DNA of 25,434 nucleotides from Larix sibirica (taxonomy: Eukaryota > Streptophyta > Pinopsida > Pinales > Pinaceae). Positions 9,301 to 18,289 of the stretch are shown here, piece after piece. The translations under genes and the position numbers were made by a program. A model generated the notes under the pieces. It was not told the DNA's origin. It ran no database searches and was given only the letters and a program-made list of their open reading frames with translations. The stretch spans positions 1 to 25,434 of the forward strand of contig NWUY0304498628.1 in the NCBI GenBank assembly GCA_004151065.3, read 5' to 3'. The stretch's first letter is position 1, and the number at the start of each line of letters is the position of its first letter.

Positions 9301-9494
9301 CATGAAAGACATTATAAAATTTAGTTGCCCATGAAGGAAGGATAAGGGTATTATAGAACTGTTGTTGGTGTTTTCAAATAATTTTTTACTATAGTGAAGG
9401 AGACAAAGGAGATAAACTTGGTTTTACGCGCAACTTTATCAAATAAAGCTGCACATAGGATGAATCTAATGGAAAGAGCATAAAAAAGAAATAG

Positions 9495-10170
9495 TTTGAG
9501 GAGTTGCTATCGAGAGGATGATCAAGGAACGTATGAGCCCGTGTGTTGTGCCAACATGGTTGACACACAAGAAAGATGGTAAGTCAAAATGTGCACATAC
9601 TCGAGAGCCTTTAACAAAATTACAGTGTAGTATAAATTCTCATTGCCAAGAATGAAAAATTTGCTAGATAGTTAAAGTGGCACAAGGTATTTACCAATAT
9701 TGATATGAAGAGTAGCTCTCATTGGAAAAGGATTATAGAAGGAGATAAACAGAAGACAACATTCAATACAATGAATAGACTATATGAGTGGTTGGCCATG
9801 TGATTTGGAACGAGTAATGCATAAAAGACATTATTGAGGTCGATGACAAAGGTGTTTAGACCTTACATAACTAAGTTTGTCATTTTGTACTTGCATTATA
9901 TTTTTATATATCGTGGTAGAATAGAGGAACATATTGAACATATTATATTAGTACTTGAATCATTAATTAAGGAGAGATTGCACATAATTCGAAGAGGTGT
10001 GAGTTCTTCAAATAGTAATTGGTTTATTTTGGGATTTGTGATCTGGCAAGGATTGAGTATGAACCCTTGTAATGCTGTTTTGGAGTGGTTAGTACCCCGC
10101 AATGTGTATGATATAATAATTTTCCATGGCATTGCTAATTTTTATAGTAAGTTTATTATAGATTGAAATG
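9495..10170 (+). pseudogene. Reverse transcriptase remnant of relic B
   Basis: Translation from 9507 reads MIKERMSPCVVPTWLTHKKD, the S-P-x-x-x-P-x-L-L-V-x-K-K-D-G fingers motif of Ty3/Gypsy reverse transcriptase. A frame change brings M-C-T-Y-S-R-A-F-N-K-I-T-V, the R-x-L-N-x-x-T region (about 9589-9630). The palm motif occurs in the 110-codon frame at 9834: residues 16-25 read FVILYLHYIF, where the family has YLDD. The catalytic pair Asp-Asp is His-Tyr (9894-9899). The frame continues with HIEHI, LVLESLIKERLHI, LGFVI, GLSMNPCNA and FHGIANFYSKFI, the classical connection segments. The enzyme would copy element RNA into DNA; this copy is dead. Confidence 0.85.
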
Positions 10171-10229
10171 GGATTTGCACATCCATGACAGTGTATGAGG
10201 GTGGAACACAGAGGTGCAAAATAGTTTTG

Positions 10230-10620
10230 AGTAATTGAATATGAAAATGACAGGGTCATCAATTTATGCATTGTCAAATTTTGATAAGGTGTTCGAGGTA
10301 GAGTGTGAGACAAGTGGAGTAGTTATTAGAGCAGTTTGAAGCAAAAAAGGTAGGCCAATAACATTCCTTAGCAAGAAGCTAAATAAGGTGAGGAATAAGT
10401 ACTCTATGTTTTCTTTTTCATTTTATGTCATATAGGCATTGAAGCATTGGAGGAATTATTTGTTGCCCAACAAACTTGTTTTGTATACTAATCATAAAGC
10501 ACTAAAGTTTATAAACAACTGAGCGAAGTTGAATTAGAGACATGTAAGATAAGTTGAGTTAATTCTGCAGAGTTACACTTTTTGTTTTGAATAACATGTC
10601 AGGTAAAGAGTGATCCATAA
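10230..10620 (+). pseudogene. RNase H remnant of relic B
   Basis: A frame reads FDKVFEVECETSGVVIRAV near 10280-10336, aligning with F-x-V-x-x-D-A-S of Ty3/Gypsy RNase H; the first catalytic Asp is Glu (GAG at 10307-10309). Farther on come FLSKKLNKVRNKYSMFSFSF and ALKHWRNYLLPNK, then YTNHKALKFINN, where the catalytic Asp of T-D-H-K-x-L is Asn (10490-10492). An R-H-V-R-x-V-E-L-I-L-Q-S-Y-T-F stretch and a H-M-S-G-K-E end (about 10530-10612) close the domain. Frame changes and stops separate the parts. No chromodomain or integrase follows. Confidence 0.8.
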
Positions 10621-11740
10621 ATGGTAGGCATATGGCCTTTTCATCTCACCAGCACGGATCCTTCTCTGTAGAATGAAAGTTTTATGTCTCCGCAATCATT
10701 GTCAAACTGAGATAAAGCTTCTCAAGATGCTTTTAAATAACAATTATCAATGGCTCTGTTCAGAACTGGTTTAAAGTCTTGGTTCCTTTTCTTATAATGC
10801 CAAGACCAATTCAACTACGGAAACAAGTTCATTTCAATTGTTTTATGCCAAATAAATAACATACTTAATCTATTTTTTAATGCTCACACTCAAATTAATA
10901 ACACATATGTTGTACAATAAATATTCAAGGCAAGAGCAAAAGTAATAGCAATCCTTGTTTACATTGTTTCACACTATAACCAATGCAAAAATATATTATT
11001 ATGTTTACATGTGGATGGCTATAGGTAATCAACAAAGCATACAGCATGGATAACACATTGTTTGCATCTGTCTTGATGTTATAATGCCGGAACAGAGAAA
11101 ATGATGGATGTAGGAGGTAACTATGCATTGTCTAGAGAGAGTGTAATGCATAGAGGTGCTATCACATTTGGTTCAAATAGACCATACAATTGTTGGCGGC
11201 TATAAGCGCATATGGTTAAGCAGAGCACAAGCAATTACTATAAACCAGTGATCCAAACAAATTGATAATGGTGTTGTGGATACAACCCAACCATCAGGAA
11301 AATAAATATTAATGTTGTAAAGGTCAATTGGGTAATTGGAATCGTGGTTACTGCTATGAATAAACAATTAAGCGAATTACATGTAATGGAAAATGTATAA
11401 GGGCTCCCAGCGACTTTACTAAAGGTTAATGAGTTTATTTAATGCTGATTTCCACTAGAGTGAACAGAAACTCAGGCCATAAAAAGAAACTATGGATCGT
11501 ATCCCAAATCAATGGTTTAAACAACTGCCTATGCCTCCACTTCGGGGCGGCTGCTGCGTCTGAATCGGTCAAAATAGCTTTCGTCTTTCTCGTATTTAAA
11601 GAGGTTCACTATTTAACTGAGGCAATCTGCCCCGGTTCCAGCTTATTTTGAGAAAGGCGTTGGGCATATGTAGGAAATTCCTCTCTCGCTCGGCAGGTTA
11701 GCTAGTGTTGTAGAGGGCAGCGGTTGATCCACCAGTTTAA
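10621..11740. other. Gene-free spacer
   Basis: No protein family or RNA gene is recognised. Open frames of 67 codons (minus, 10925-11128) and 69 codons (plus, 11442-11651) lack domain features. The first 550 bases are AT-rich. The integrase and 3' LTR of relic B would be expected here and are not visible. Confidence 0.45.
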
Positions 11741-12439
11741 GCTGCTAATGGTAGTGATTCAACTGCGGGTGCTCGCTCTGAAATTGGCTCTGAACCTGGA
11801 GAACAAATTCGAACTCAAACTATAACCGGCACCGGGTCAATTGAATTAGATTCAACAGATGTAGGGTCAATAGTTGCTGCAACTTATTACTTGGATGCTG
11901 ATGCTACTGAAATGGGTGCTTATTATGGTTCTGGGTCAATGGGCTTATATGGTTCTAGCACAGCGCTAAAAATGGGACTGCGGCTAGCGCATTCACTAGC
12001 CCTGGAACCGGGTCTCCCACTAGTGGATCTAAAACTACTGGGTCCTTATATTGATCCTTAGATGCCTTGGCTATGGGCTCTCGATCTCGATCTTTAAAGG
12101 ATGCTATTACCTATGTCTTTGTTTACTTTGCCACCTTATATGCCTCTGTATATGCTGCTCGCTCCTTTCGCTGCTGGGTCTACGAGTTATTCGCCTGGAT
12201 TATATACTGGTGGTTCCTTTGCTTCACCTGGGCAGGCCCTGCTTATCAATTTTCCTTTACTTTTCCTTTACTTAATGGCTATAGACCTGAAAGGTATGCT
12301 GTTGGTTCCGGGACAGATAGGTACATTAGGCAAAGTGATGTATCTCCTGCTGCCTATTTTTTTTTTATGGATCCAGATCTTACTTCTCTGGCCGAATAAG
12401 CCCATATGTATGCCACCTTGCTCCCCTTATTGCACCTAG
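11741..12439 (+). other. Triplet-biased stretch open in several frames
   Basis: From GCTGCTAATGG at 11741 a frame without stop runs to TAG at 12059-12061 (about 106 codons), rich in Gly, Ser, Thr and Ala, with an A-x-Y-Y-G-S-G-S-M-G-L-Y-G-S-S stretch; it has no early ATG. Beyond it, all three plus frames are open between 12101 and 12275, and two reach 12399 (110 and 112 codons). The DNA is built of GCT/ACT/TCT/GGT-type triplets and repeats the word GGGTCAA (11836, 11871, 11932). This low-complexity structure gives few stop codons by itself. I see no domain; a real gene is unlikely but not excluded. Confidence 0.4.
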
Positions 12440-13175
12440 TAATGGGGAAAGCTCTACCCTAATGGGTTGTTCGTTCATGCGTATTAGTATAAAATGCTGT
12501 TATCCGTAACGGTATCCCCAAAGGGCTATTGCTTCCAATAAAGGATGCTGCTAGCACCCTAACTCCTGCGGCTGAGACTATATATGCTGCTGGTTAATAT
12601 AATGCTATAAGTTATACTTGAGTTATTCGGTCAACTGAATCCGCCCTTGCTAGTGGTACTTCAATTTGGTAAAAAATAACTGGTTCAACCAGATCAACAA
12701 TAACTGGGTCAAGATCAACCGCCTCTCTAGCGGGCTCTGTTTCTGTTCCCACCTTTGAGGTGCTTACAATTATTCCATGGTGAAAAATGCCCATTTTGAC
12801 CCATCTCCAGGCCTAAATGAACACCTTATCCACACCAGCATCGTTGGATTTCATTCTAATATCGCCATAGAAGCGATGATGTACCAACCCTCTGTTACCG
12901 TGATCCTTCATAGCTATTCACTCCACGTTCATAGCCATTTCCTCAAGGAATCCACCCATGGTAAAAAAAATACCATTTGGGTGCATTCTCTATAGATGAG
13001 CACCCTTACACTGTAACAATTGAGCACCAAATTGAAATAAATAAAAAATGATAAGAACCTTTTCGTACCATCTCACCAACATATCGCCTTGCGACATGTC
13101 ATTGCATTATATCATCTCATAAACTTGCGTACCTCGCCCTACAACAGGCAAACTACACTCCTCGTCTCTACTTCG
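12440..13175. other. Gene-free spacer with GGGTCAA words
   Basis: The triplet bias continues weakly to about 12770 (CTGGTTCAACCAGATCAACA; ACTGGGTCAAGATCAAC). A 72-codon open frame at 12777-12995 has no recognised domain. Nothing else is seen. Confidence 0.35.
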
Positions 13176-13267
13176 AATGGGGACCAGCCGCTCCATTTAG
13201 TTATGCATTCAATCGCTCCTCTGAGTTGTCTAAAATGGCGACCCGCCACTCCATTTAGGTAACGCAT
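13176..13267 (+). repeat. Diverged tandem dimer, 58-bp unit
   Basis: AATGGGGACCAGCCGCTCCA followed by TTTAGTTATGCATTC (13177-13210) is repeated as AAATGGCGACCCGCCACTCC followed by ATTTAGGTAACGCATC (13233-13267). The CTCCATTTAG word is exact in both, at 13191 and 13249, offset 58 bp. Confidence 0.7.
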
Positions 13268-13390
13268 CTTATGCTACCATTAATTCAGTAGATTCCCGAA
13301 AATAGAATCTTCATCAGTTTATGCCCAAAGGCTAAATCTCTAGAATAACCCATCAGGCATTTCCTATCTATAATCCGCCTTTTCCATAGG

Positions 13391-13680
13391 TTGTATTTTA
13401 GAGCCATTTTAATCCTTCGCTACTGACAAATTAACTTCGCTAAAGGCAATGAAAAGGCTCCCTGGTAACCTAATACCAGAACGGTTCAATCTTTTTAGGA
13501 ACATCCTCAATCCTCAGCTACTGACACTTCCTCTTCACGAGAGGCAATGAGGCGCCCATGGAAATCCCTCGATATCAGGTCCTCGGTTTCATTTTAAAGG
13601 CTTCTCCCTCCTTTAGGTACTGAAGGTCACTTCGCTAAAGACGAAGAAGAAGCCTCATGGAGACCCCTCGATCCCATTTA
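13391..13680 (+). repeat. Three tandem units of about 98-100 bp
   Basis: The word GCTACTGACA (13419), GCTACTGACA (13517) and GGTACTGAAG (13616) opens the same block in three consecutive units. In each it is followed by CTTCGCTAAAGGCAATGA, CTTCACGAGAGGCAATGA or CTTCGCTAAAGACGAAGA, then by GGCTCCCTGGTAACCTAATA, GGCGCCCATGGAAATCCCTC or GCCTCATGGAGACCCCTCGA, the last two continuing GATATCA and TCCCATTTA. The spacing is 98 and 99 bp. The units differ at many positions, so the array is old. No reading frame crosses it. Confidence 0.75.
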
Positions 13681-14820
13681 TTCTGCCATCCTGATTGCAT
13701 CCGGACACACACCTACGTTTGAAGTGGCTTAATAAAGCGCACTAAACCTGCCTTCTTCATTTATAATTATTTCCCTCACCTTTGTTCACTTACTATTCTT
13801 CCCCGCGAGTTGGTGTTGCTATCCCTTCCCCATTCAGGAAAGCCATAATCATTTTTTGACAAATGCATAGCTTGCTTTAATTTTGAGATAATCATACCTC
13901 TTATGCCATGGCTAGCTTCCATCATGATCAGTAGCCGTGATTAAGTAAGTGTAGATATCGCTCTGTTACCCTTTCTATCATGTTTCCTTTCTGCCATTTA
14001 TTAAATAATATCACTAGTGTGTAATATATATAGCTACTGAGACTGAGACTGAGCTAGCTGAACCTGGTCTACCTCCTACTCTTCGTCTTACTGCTATTAG
14101 GCTGGATTCCCGATAGCTGGTTGGTGGGCTTATCAACCAATAAAAGTTCATGGCTTGAAGCTGTACGCTGGAAGCAGGATAGAATTATTGTTACCGAACA
14201 GAGGCAAAGGCAATAGGAAAAAGCAAAGGGATCAATAGTCGTTATTGAACCAGAGAATATATAGTTTCGTACCTTGTGTCCTCGTACCTCGTGAAACAAT
14301 CTGTTGTCCAAACAAAGTGGGCTACCCGAACCATACAATAGGCTATTAAAACTGATATACCTCGTGCTGCTTCTATTGCTAGCTGTGTTAGGCTAATAAT
14401 CCTCCACGAAGCAACTTGGAATATATCGTTCTCTCCTGTGGTTTCTTCTTTCCCTCAGTGCCGTCTGTCCTTCTGTGTCGTCTTTCCGCTCTAATCTGCC
14501 ATCTTTAGTGTCCTTTTCTCCTGTGTAAATGGGATTTTTTTTTGATCCAGTGTTTTAATCCCTCTTCCTTCGTGTGGCGTAAGCTCTGTGCGGTCGATTC
14601 TGTCCATTAGCCCTTCCCTAACTAGCTTTCACTTTTGCATTCGAGCGTAGTTTCAAGATGCATCTCGGCAGGTCCCTCACTAGGAGCCGGGTCAAATTGT
14701 ACCCTTTCTTTATTAAACCACTCTAGCTACTAACTACTACTTATCCTAGCCAGCCCACCTAATATATACCATATAGTCTATTCGGCTATACAGATTCCTC
14801 CAATTAAATAAATGAAATAG
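13681..14820. other. Gene-free spacer with a pyrimidine-rich part
   Basis: No gene is recognised. From about 14430 to 14600 the plus strand is strongly pyrimidine-rich, with CTGTCCTTCTGTGTCGTCTT and related words. An 89-codon minus-strand open frame at 14069-14338 has no known motif. Confidence 0.4.
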
Positions 14821-15489
14821 CGCTATATTAGTGTGTCAATGAAGGAATGGGATGTAATATATTGAAATAGCCTCACTACTAGGAAATAGCATTTCGTCGG
14901 GTTCAGATCCATATTCGTCGCACGGGTGAAATAATGAATACCAGGATTGAGGAAAATAATATGAAATCTAGCAAACGTGTTTGGGAAATAAATAAATGAG
15001 AAATTTGGAAACAGCACTCTGTATAAGGAACTGTGATAGATAATGGGTGCGTTTTAATTAAAGAATTCCATTTCAAATTAATTGTCAAATTAGGTACCGC
15101 GCAAAGATTGCGGGTAAAGCTCCTATTCCATTTAGGAAAGTGAGCCTGGCATAATGGAGACTTGTGCTTGCTGATGGATCCATGTATCCGTCTTGATATA
15201 TGTAATAACACTTCTAATTTTAGATCGAGCTGTTATCATTTCAGAATTATTAGATTGGGTTTGTATAAATTTATGAGAAAATAATATGAGTTACTTTTTT
15301 TTAGTTATTGCGTCTGAAATATAGGCGGTTTACCTTTTAATTAAGAAGTTCAAAAGCCTGGTAAACAATGTAATTCGTGAATAAGAATGATAAGTACTAT
15401 TTAGTTCACCTGAAATATAGGTTAACTTATATAGGATTTTTATAGGAAGAGACATGGTATACTCTGAAGTGATGTGGAACCAATAATTT
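14821..15489. other. Gene-free AT-rich spacer
   Basis: The minus strand has overlapping open frames of 64, 102 and 66 codons (14823-15530). The 102-codon frame (14903-15211) is the longest ATG-initiated one locally, but has no recognisable domain, and it covers the word GATATATGTAATAACACT at 15195-15212 that matches the dispersed motif at 3073-3089. I regard it as chance. Confidence 0.35.
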
Positions 15490-15990
15490 ATAAGCGAGCT
15501 AAGGTTGTTAGGGTTAAGGTAGTGGTACAATAGCGTAGGGTAGGTTTAATTAGGTAGGGTAGCTAGGTTAGTCTATTATAGGTTATATTAGTTTATGTAG
15601 GCCGTGTTAGGGTTGAAGAGATAATTGTATACCATGGTATTTTAGCAGCAGATTAGTGGTAGGCTAGGTTAGGCTAGGTACGTTATGCTTGTATAAGGTA
15701 TATTAGGCTAGGTATGAAAGGGTATATTATAAGAAGTAGGCTAATATACAATATATTTAGGATAGGATATATTAGTGTAAGGCAGGCAAGGGTAGGTTAG
15801 GTAGGGTAGTTTTGTTTAGGGTAGGGTGGATTAAGCTAGGTAGTTTAGGATAAGATATGTTAATGTAGGGTATGCTAGGGTAGTCTAGATTAGGATATGG
15901 TTATATTAATATTGGCCATGGTACAGTAAAATAGGGTAGTTTAGGCTATGGTAGTCTAGGTAAAGTGTAGTTTAATAAAGTTTAGGGTAG
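15490..15990 (+). repeat. Degenerate G-rich TTAGGG-like tract
   Basis: About 500 bases are made of words such as GGGTAGG, TTAGG, CTAGG and TTTAGGGTAGG, with little C on this strand. Examples are GTAGGGTAGG near 15532, GGCTAGGTTAGGCTAGGTA near 15661, GGGTAGGTTAGGTAGGGTAG near 15790 and TTTAGGGTAGG near 15819 and 15981. There is no fixed period. The pattern resembles a very eroded simple-sequence array with telomere-like words. No reading frame is open through it. Confidence 0.65.
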
Positions 15991-16432
15991 GCCACTCCCT
16001 TCCAAGATTTGGTATATAAGTGGTTGGTGGAATAAGAATTAGATGTAGTCTCTCATCCTGCGATCAAATTGAGAGAAACTTTCATTGCATAAAGTGAGGT
16101 ACGTCTACGATACCAAAATGACAAAAGTGTTATTCATTTTTACAAAATCTGCAACAAAAAGAAAAAGAAAAATAAGGGTACGGGGTAAGGGAACCTGCGG
16201 GTTGCACTGCCATGGATGGAGGTGTGAATCCAAGTATAGTGAATACACTAGGTCCAGGTTGCGATGCCACAGTTGAACTCGCCAAACTTCCACTACTACT
16301 TTCTACTAAGCTTGCGGAACTATAAAAACTTACTAAACTATGGAAACTAGATGCTTTAGCAGAATTTTGTTTTTGAAAGTGACCGGATTAGTCGAAGGCG
16401 CCGGGGGAATAGGTAAGTCAGGGCTGGTTCTA
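15991..16432. other. Gene-free spacer
   Basis: Overlapping short frames on both strands (16085-16276 plus, 16105-16293 minus) are mutually exclusive and unsupported. Nothing is recognised. Confidence 0.4.
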
Positions 16433-16732
16433 TCATCTTTTGAACGGTTTTCTTTTATCTGGGGGGTTTATTGTTCTTGGAACAATATATTCAGGTCCTG
16501 ATGCAAATTGTATTCTTCTGGAGTACCGGGTTCTGCTTCTTCCGCAGCTTTCTCTGATGTCAGGGCTGGATATTTCTTCTGTGCCAATGGCGGCGCTAGC
16601 TCTCGCAACTTCTTCTATCCCTTCCGAGCGCTCCCCTTCCTGTCGACTCGCTCGGGAATACTCACCTGTCGCAACACCCCTCTTTCTCAACCACGAACTG
16701 GCCAGTTCTCCTCGTCTCTGTTGCTTCCGCAA
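16433..16732 (-). CDS. Hypothetical segment, Arg/Glu-rich end of unrecognised region
   Basis: The 99-codon frame is rich in Arg, Glu, Ser and Ala (RKQQRRGELASSWLRKRGVA at the start) and overlaps the end of the preceding segment in another frame. Its composition suits a disordered charged tail. The plus strand over the same bases is also open (16440-16739, 99 codons), so lack of stops on the minus strand is weak evidence. Its main support is continuity with the segments upstream. Confidence 0.25.
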   Translation of the reverse strand: MRKQQRRGELASSWLRKRGVATGEYSRASRQEGERSEGIEEVARASAAIGTEEISSPDIRESCGRSRTRYSRRIQFASGPEYIVPRTINPPDKRKPFKR

Positions 16733-16914
16733 CTCATAAGCTTCTCTACATTACTAGCTTCTGATCCAATTTCCTTTCGCAACTGCTCGGTCTGCTTTTT
16801 CGCTGTCCTCATCTGACTTCGCCACCATTTTGCAATAGCGGCCCTCCTCGGAGCTCGTTCGTCTCTTGCGCTTTTATCCGGTCCTCCCCCCATATCTAAA
16901 AGAAAAACCCCACC

Positions 16915-17259
16915 TTATCTCAAGTCATCAGCCCTTCCTTTGGCCATTAGATACAGGTTTTCATGAGTCACGGACTCTGATGTTCTTTTGGTCTTCTCGC
17001 TCTCATAAGCGGCCCTTAAGTATTTGTAATAGACCATATCGTTTACACCCTTGGCCAAATTAACATTATCAATCGGGGGTAAATCAGCGGTTTTTAAGGT
17101 AACCCGCGCGGCCTTCCAATCCTCTGACTTCATATCCGAATAGGGCTTTAAGCTCAGTGGTTCCATAGTAGTAAAAGTAAGTTCAGCCGTCCTATCGTCA
17201 TATGCAGAAAACAATCTTGGCTGAGCAGTTGGGTTTTCAAGCTTCAAGACAGCTATCAT
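16915..17259 (-). CDS. Hypothetical segment, core of unrecognised region
   Basis: The 114-codon frame starts with ATG at 17257-17259, which overlaps the stop of the preceding segment (17256-17495) at the ATGA-type junction. The amino-acid composition is balanced and soluble, with no membrane segment or signal peptide. A run of eight A on the coding strand (plus-strand T run at 17272-17279) lies just upstream; a one-base length change in it would bring the two segments into one frame, which suggests decay rather than two separate genes. The same frame continues past its stop as 16687-16893 (RAPRRAAIAKWWRSQMRTAK), a basic helical stretch. No homologue recognised. Confidence 0.35.
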   Translation of the reverse strand: MIAVLKLENPTAQPRLFSAYDDRTAELTFTTMEPLSLKPYSDMKSEDWKAARVTLKTADLPPIDNVNLAKGVNDMVYYKYLRAAYESEKTKRTSESVTHENLYLMAKGRADDLR

Positions 17260-17495
17260 GTCTTTGCTGGCTTTTTTTTATCCCTTGTCTCCTTGAGCAC
17301 CTCATATGGATCTACTGCATTTAAGGGCTGAACAGAATATAACCAGGAGGGTGTAGAACCGGCTTCTTGGGATACCCCAGCACCAGGTGTACTGGGGGCT
17401 CCTCCTGGTACTGCTAAGTAGAAAGTATTTAATAATTTATATGGAGAGGAATAGAATTGGGCAGACTGAGTGATATGAGAAGAACTCCCAACCAT
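17256..17495 (-). CDS. Hypothetical segment, Gly/Pro-rich part of unrecognised region
   Basis: The 79-codon frame has an aromatic start (FYSSPYKLLNTFYLAV), then GGAPSTPGAG and a TPSWLYSVQPLNAVDPYEVL stretch, and ends in a Lys-rich tail. No signal or membrane segment is convincing. The frame extends upstream without ATG to a stop at 17538-17540. It overlaps by four bases the next segment at 16915-17259. Function unknown; family not recognised. Confidence 0.3.
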   Translation of the reverse strand: MVGSSSHITQSAQFYSSPYKLLNTFYLAVPGGAPSTPGAGVSQEAGSTPSWLYSVQPLNAVDPYEVLKETRDKKKPAKT

Positions 17496-17696
17496 CCCGG
17501 GCTCTCTTGGCTTATAAAAAAGACTCTCGGCCTGCTCTTATGTCTCACTTCTGAGCCCTTCTGTTCTGGCCTTCTTGGCTCCCGCGGTTCCATTTTATTG
17601 TTTTCCTCCCTTTTACTATTATGGGGGGTACCCTGGTCCTCTTCTTCCCCTTAATTTTTATCCTTAGGTGTGGTGCCTATAATAATAAAAATGGCG

Positions 17697-17720
17697 AACT
17701 ATAGGTTGGCAACTATAGGT
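17697..17720 (+). repeat. AACTATAGGT direct repeat
   Basis: AACTATAGGT occurs at 17697-17706 and 17711-17720, a 14-bp offset. A run of GATTC/ATTCG words follows at 17757-17777. Confidence 0.6.
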
Positions 17721-17789
17721 GAATCCAATTCGATGCCATTTAATCGAAGTAGCTTTGATTCGATTCGATTGATTCGATGACTTACCGTT

Positions 17790-17849
17790 GCTTCCGAGCC
17801 TAGACCATCCGAACCTAAACCATCCGTCGCTTCCGAGCCTAGACCATCC
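17790..17849 (+). repeat. Exact 21-bp direct repeat
   Basis: A 21-bp word, GCTTCCGAGCCTAGACCATC plus C, is present at 17790-17810 and 17829-17849, offset 39 bp. Between them GAACCTAAACCATCC (17811-17825) is a diverged half-unit. The exact match suggests a recent event, unlike most repeats in this window. Confidence 0.85.
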
Positions 17850-18289
17850 AATAATTAGGTGTGTACCAGAGTAGCCGCTCCTTTAGGCACGTGTACTATA
17901 TTTCTATTTGTAGCTACTCCTTTACACACCATCCTTATTCTATCTTTCGTAACCAAATGATGAATAATGTGTTTAGCAAATGTGTACCGTCCCGCAGCTG
18001 CAGATCTTAAGACCTTCACTAGCTAATACCTTCATGCCCTTATAGAAATGTGTAGCTTTCCCGTGTGTACCGTTGCTTCGTCTTTATCTCAATGTATAGA
18101 GCAGACTTATGAAATAATGGTACGGAATTGAACGGGGGCAAGCCTTGACCAAGTAGTGAGCTTTTCCAACAGAATGCTACTTTTTCATTTTATTAAGCGA
18201 AAAACCGAAGACATTACTACCTTCATCGCGTACATCCAGCTACGTTCCAAGAGAGGGTTATAATAAAGAGAAGCGTCGACTACTTTGAC
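17850..18289. other. Gene-free spacer
   Basis: TAGCCGCTCCTTTAGGCACG (17872) and TAGCTACTCCTTTACACACC (17922) form a diverged direct repeat at 50 bp. Nothing else is recognised; this is where the reverse transcriptase of relic C would be expected, and it is absent. Confidence 0.4.

Larger units (their letters stand above)
7870..10620 (+). mobile_element. Decayed Ty3/Gypsy retrotransposon (relic B)
   Basis: Gag, CCHC zinc knuckle, aspartic protease, reverse transcriptase and RNase H follow one another in the canonical Ty3/Gypsy order on the plus strand. No single frame stays open: stops and frame changes occur throughout, the longest open part being 110 codons (9834-10166). Integrase and a 3' LTR are not recognised after RNase H, where matching sequence fades near 10620. 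The local base composition is AT-rich with many purine runs. All active-site positions I could locate are substituted, so the copy has been free of selection for long. In plant mitochondrial DNA such copies come by transfer from the nucleus. Confidence 0.85.
16433..17593 (-). pseudogene. Unrecognised decayed coding region
   Basis: Four overlapping minus-strand open segments cover about 390 codons with no large gap: 17593 to about 17430 (starts MEPREPRRPEQKGSEVRHK), 17495-17256, 17259-16687 (broken only by a TAA at 16915-16917) and 16732-16433. They use three frames, so at least three frameshifts would be needed. The predicted segments look protein-like: a basic, proline-rich start; a Gly/Pro linker (GGAPSTPGAG); a mixed hydrophilic core with VNDMVYYKYLRAAYESEK; and an Arg/Glu-rich end. 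I do not recognise the family. It lies between relic C and gene-free DNA, in the same orientation as relic C, but with no retroelement motif. A retroelement Gag or an old virus-derived protein are guesses only. Confidence 0.45.

Noticed and set aside
9896-10313. Minus-strand open frames over the Gypsy B reverse transcriptase
   Set aside because: Shadows of the plus-strand reverse-transcriptase and RNase H remnants.
12612-12794. A 60-codon minus-strand open frame
   Set aside because: It arises from the GGGTCAA/GGTTCAAC triplet repeats and has no other support.
13176-13680. Possible CRISPR array
   Set aside because: The repeats are contiguous and diverged, without unique spacers of constant length between identical repeats.
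14903-15211. A 102-codon minus-strand open frame
   Set aside because: No domain, AT-rich, overlapped by another frame of similar quality.
16440-16816. Plus-strand open frames of 99 and 102 codons
   Set aside because: They are antisense to the unrecognised minus-strand region, in which neighbouring segments are continuous; the plus frames are isolated.
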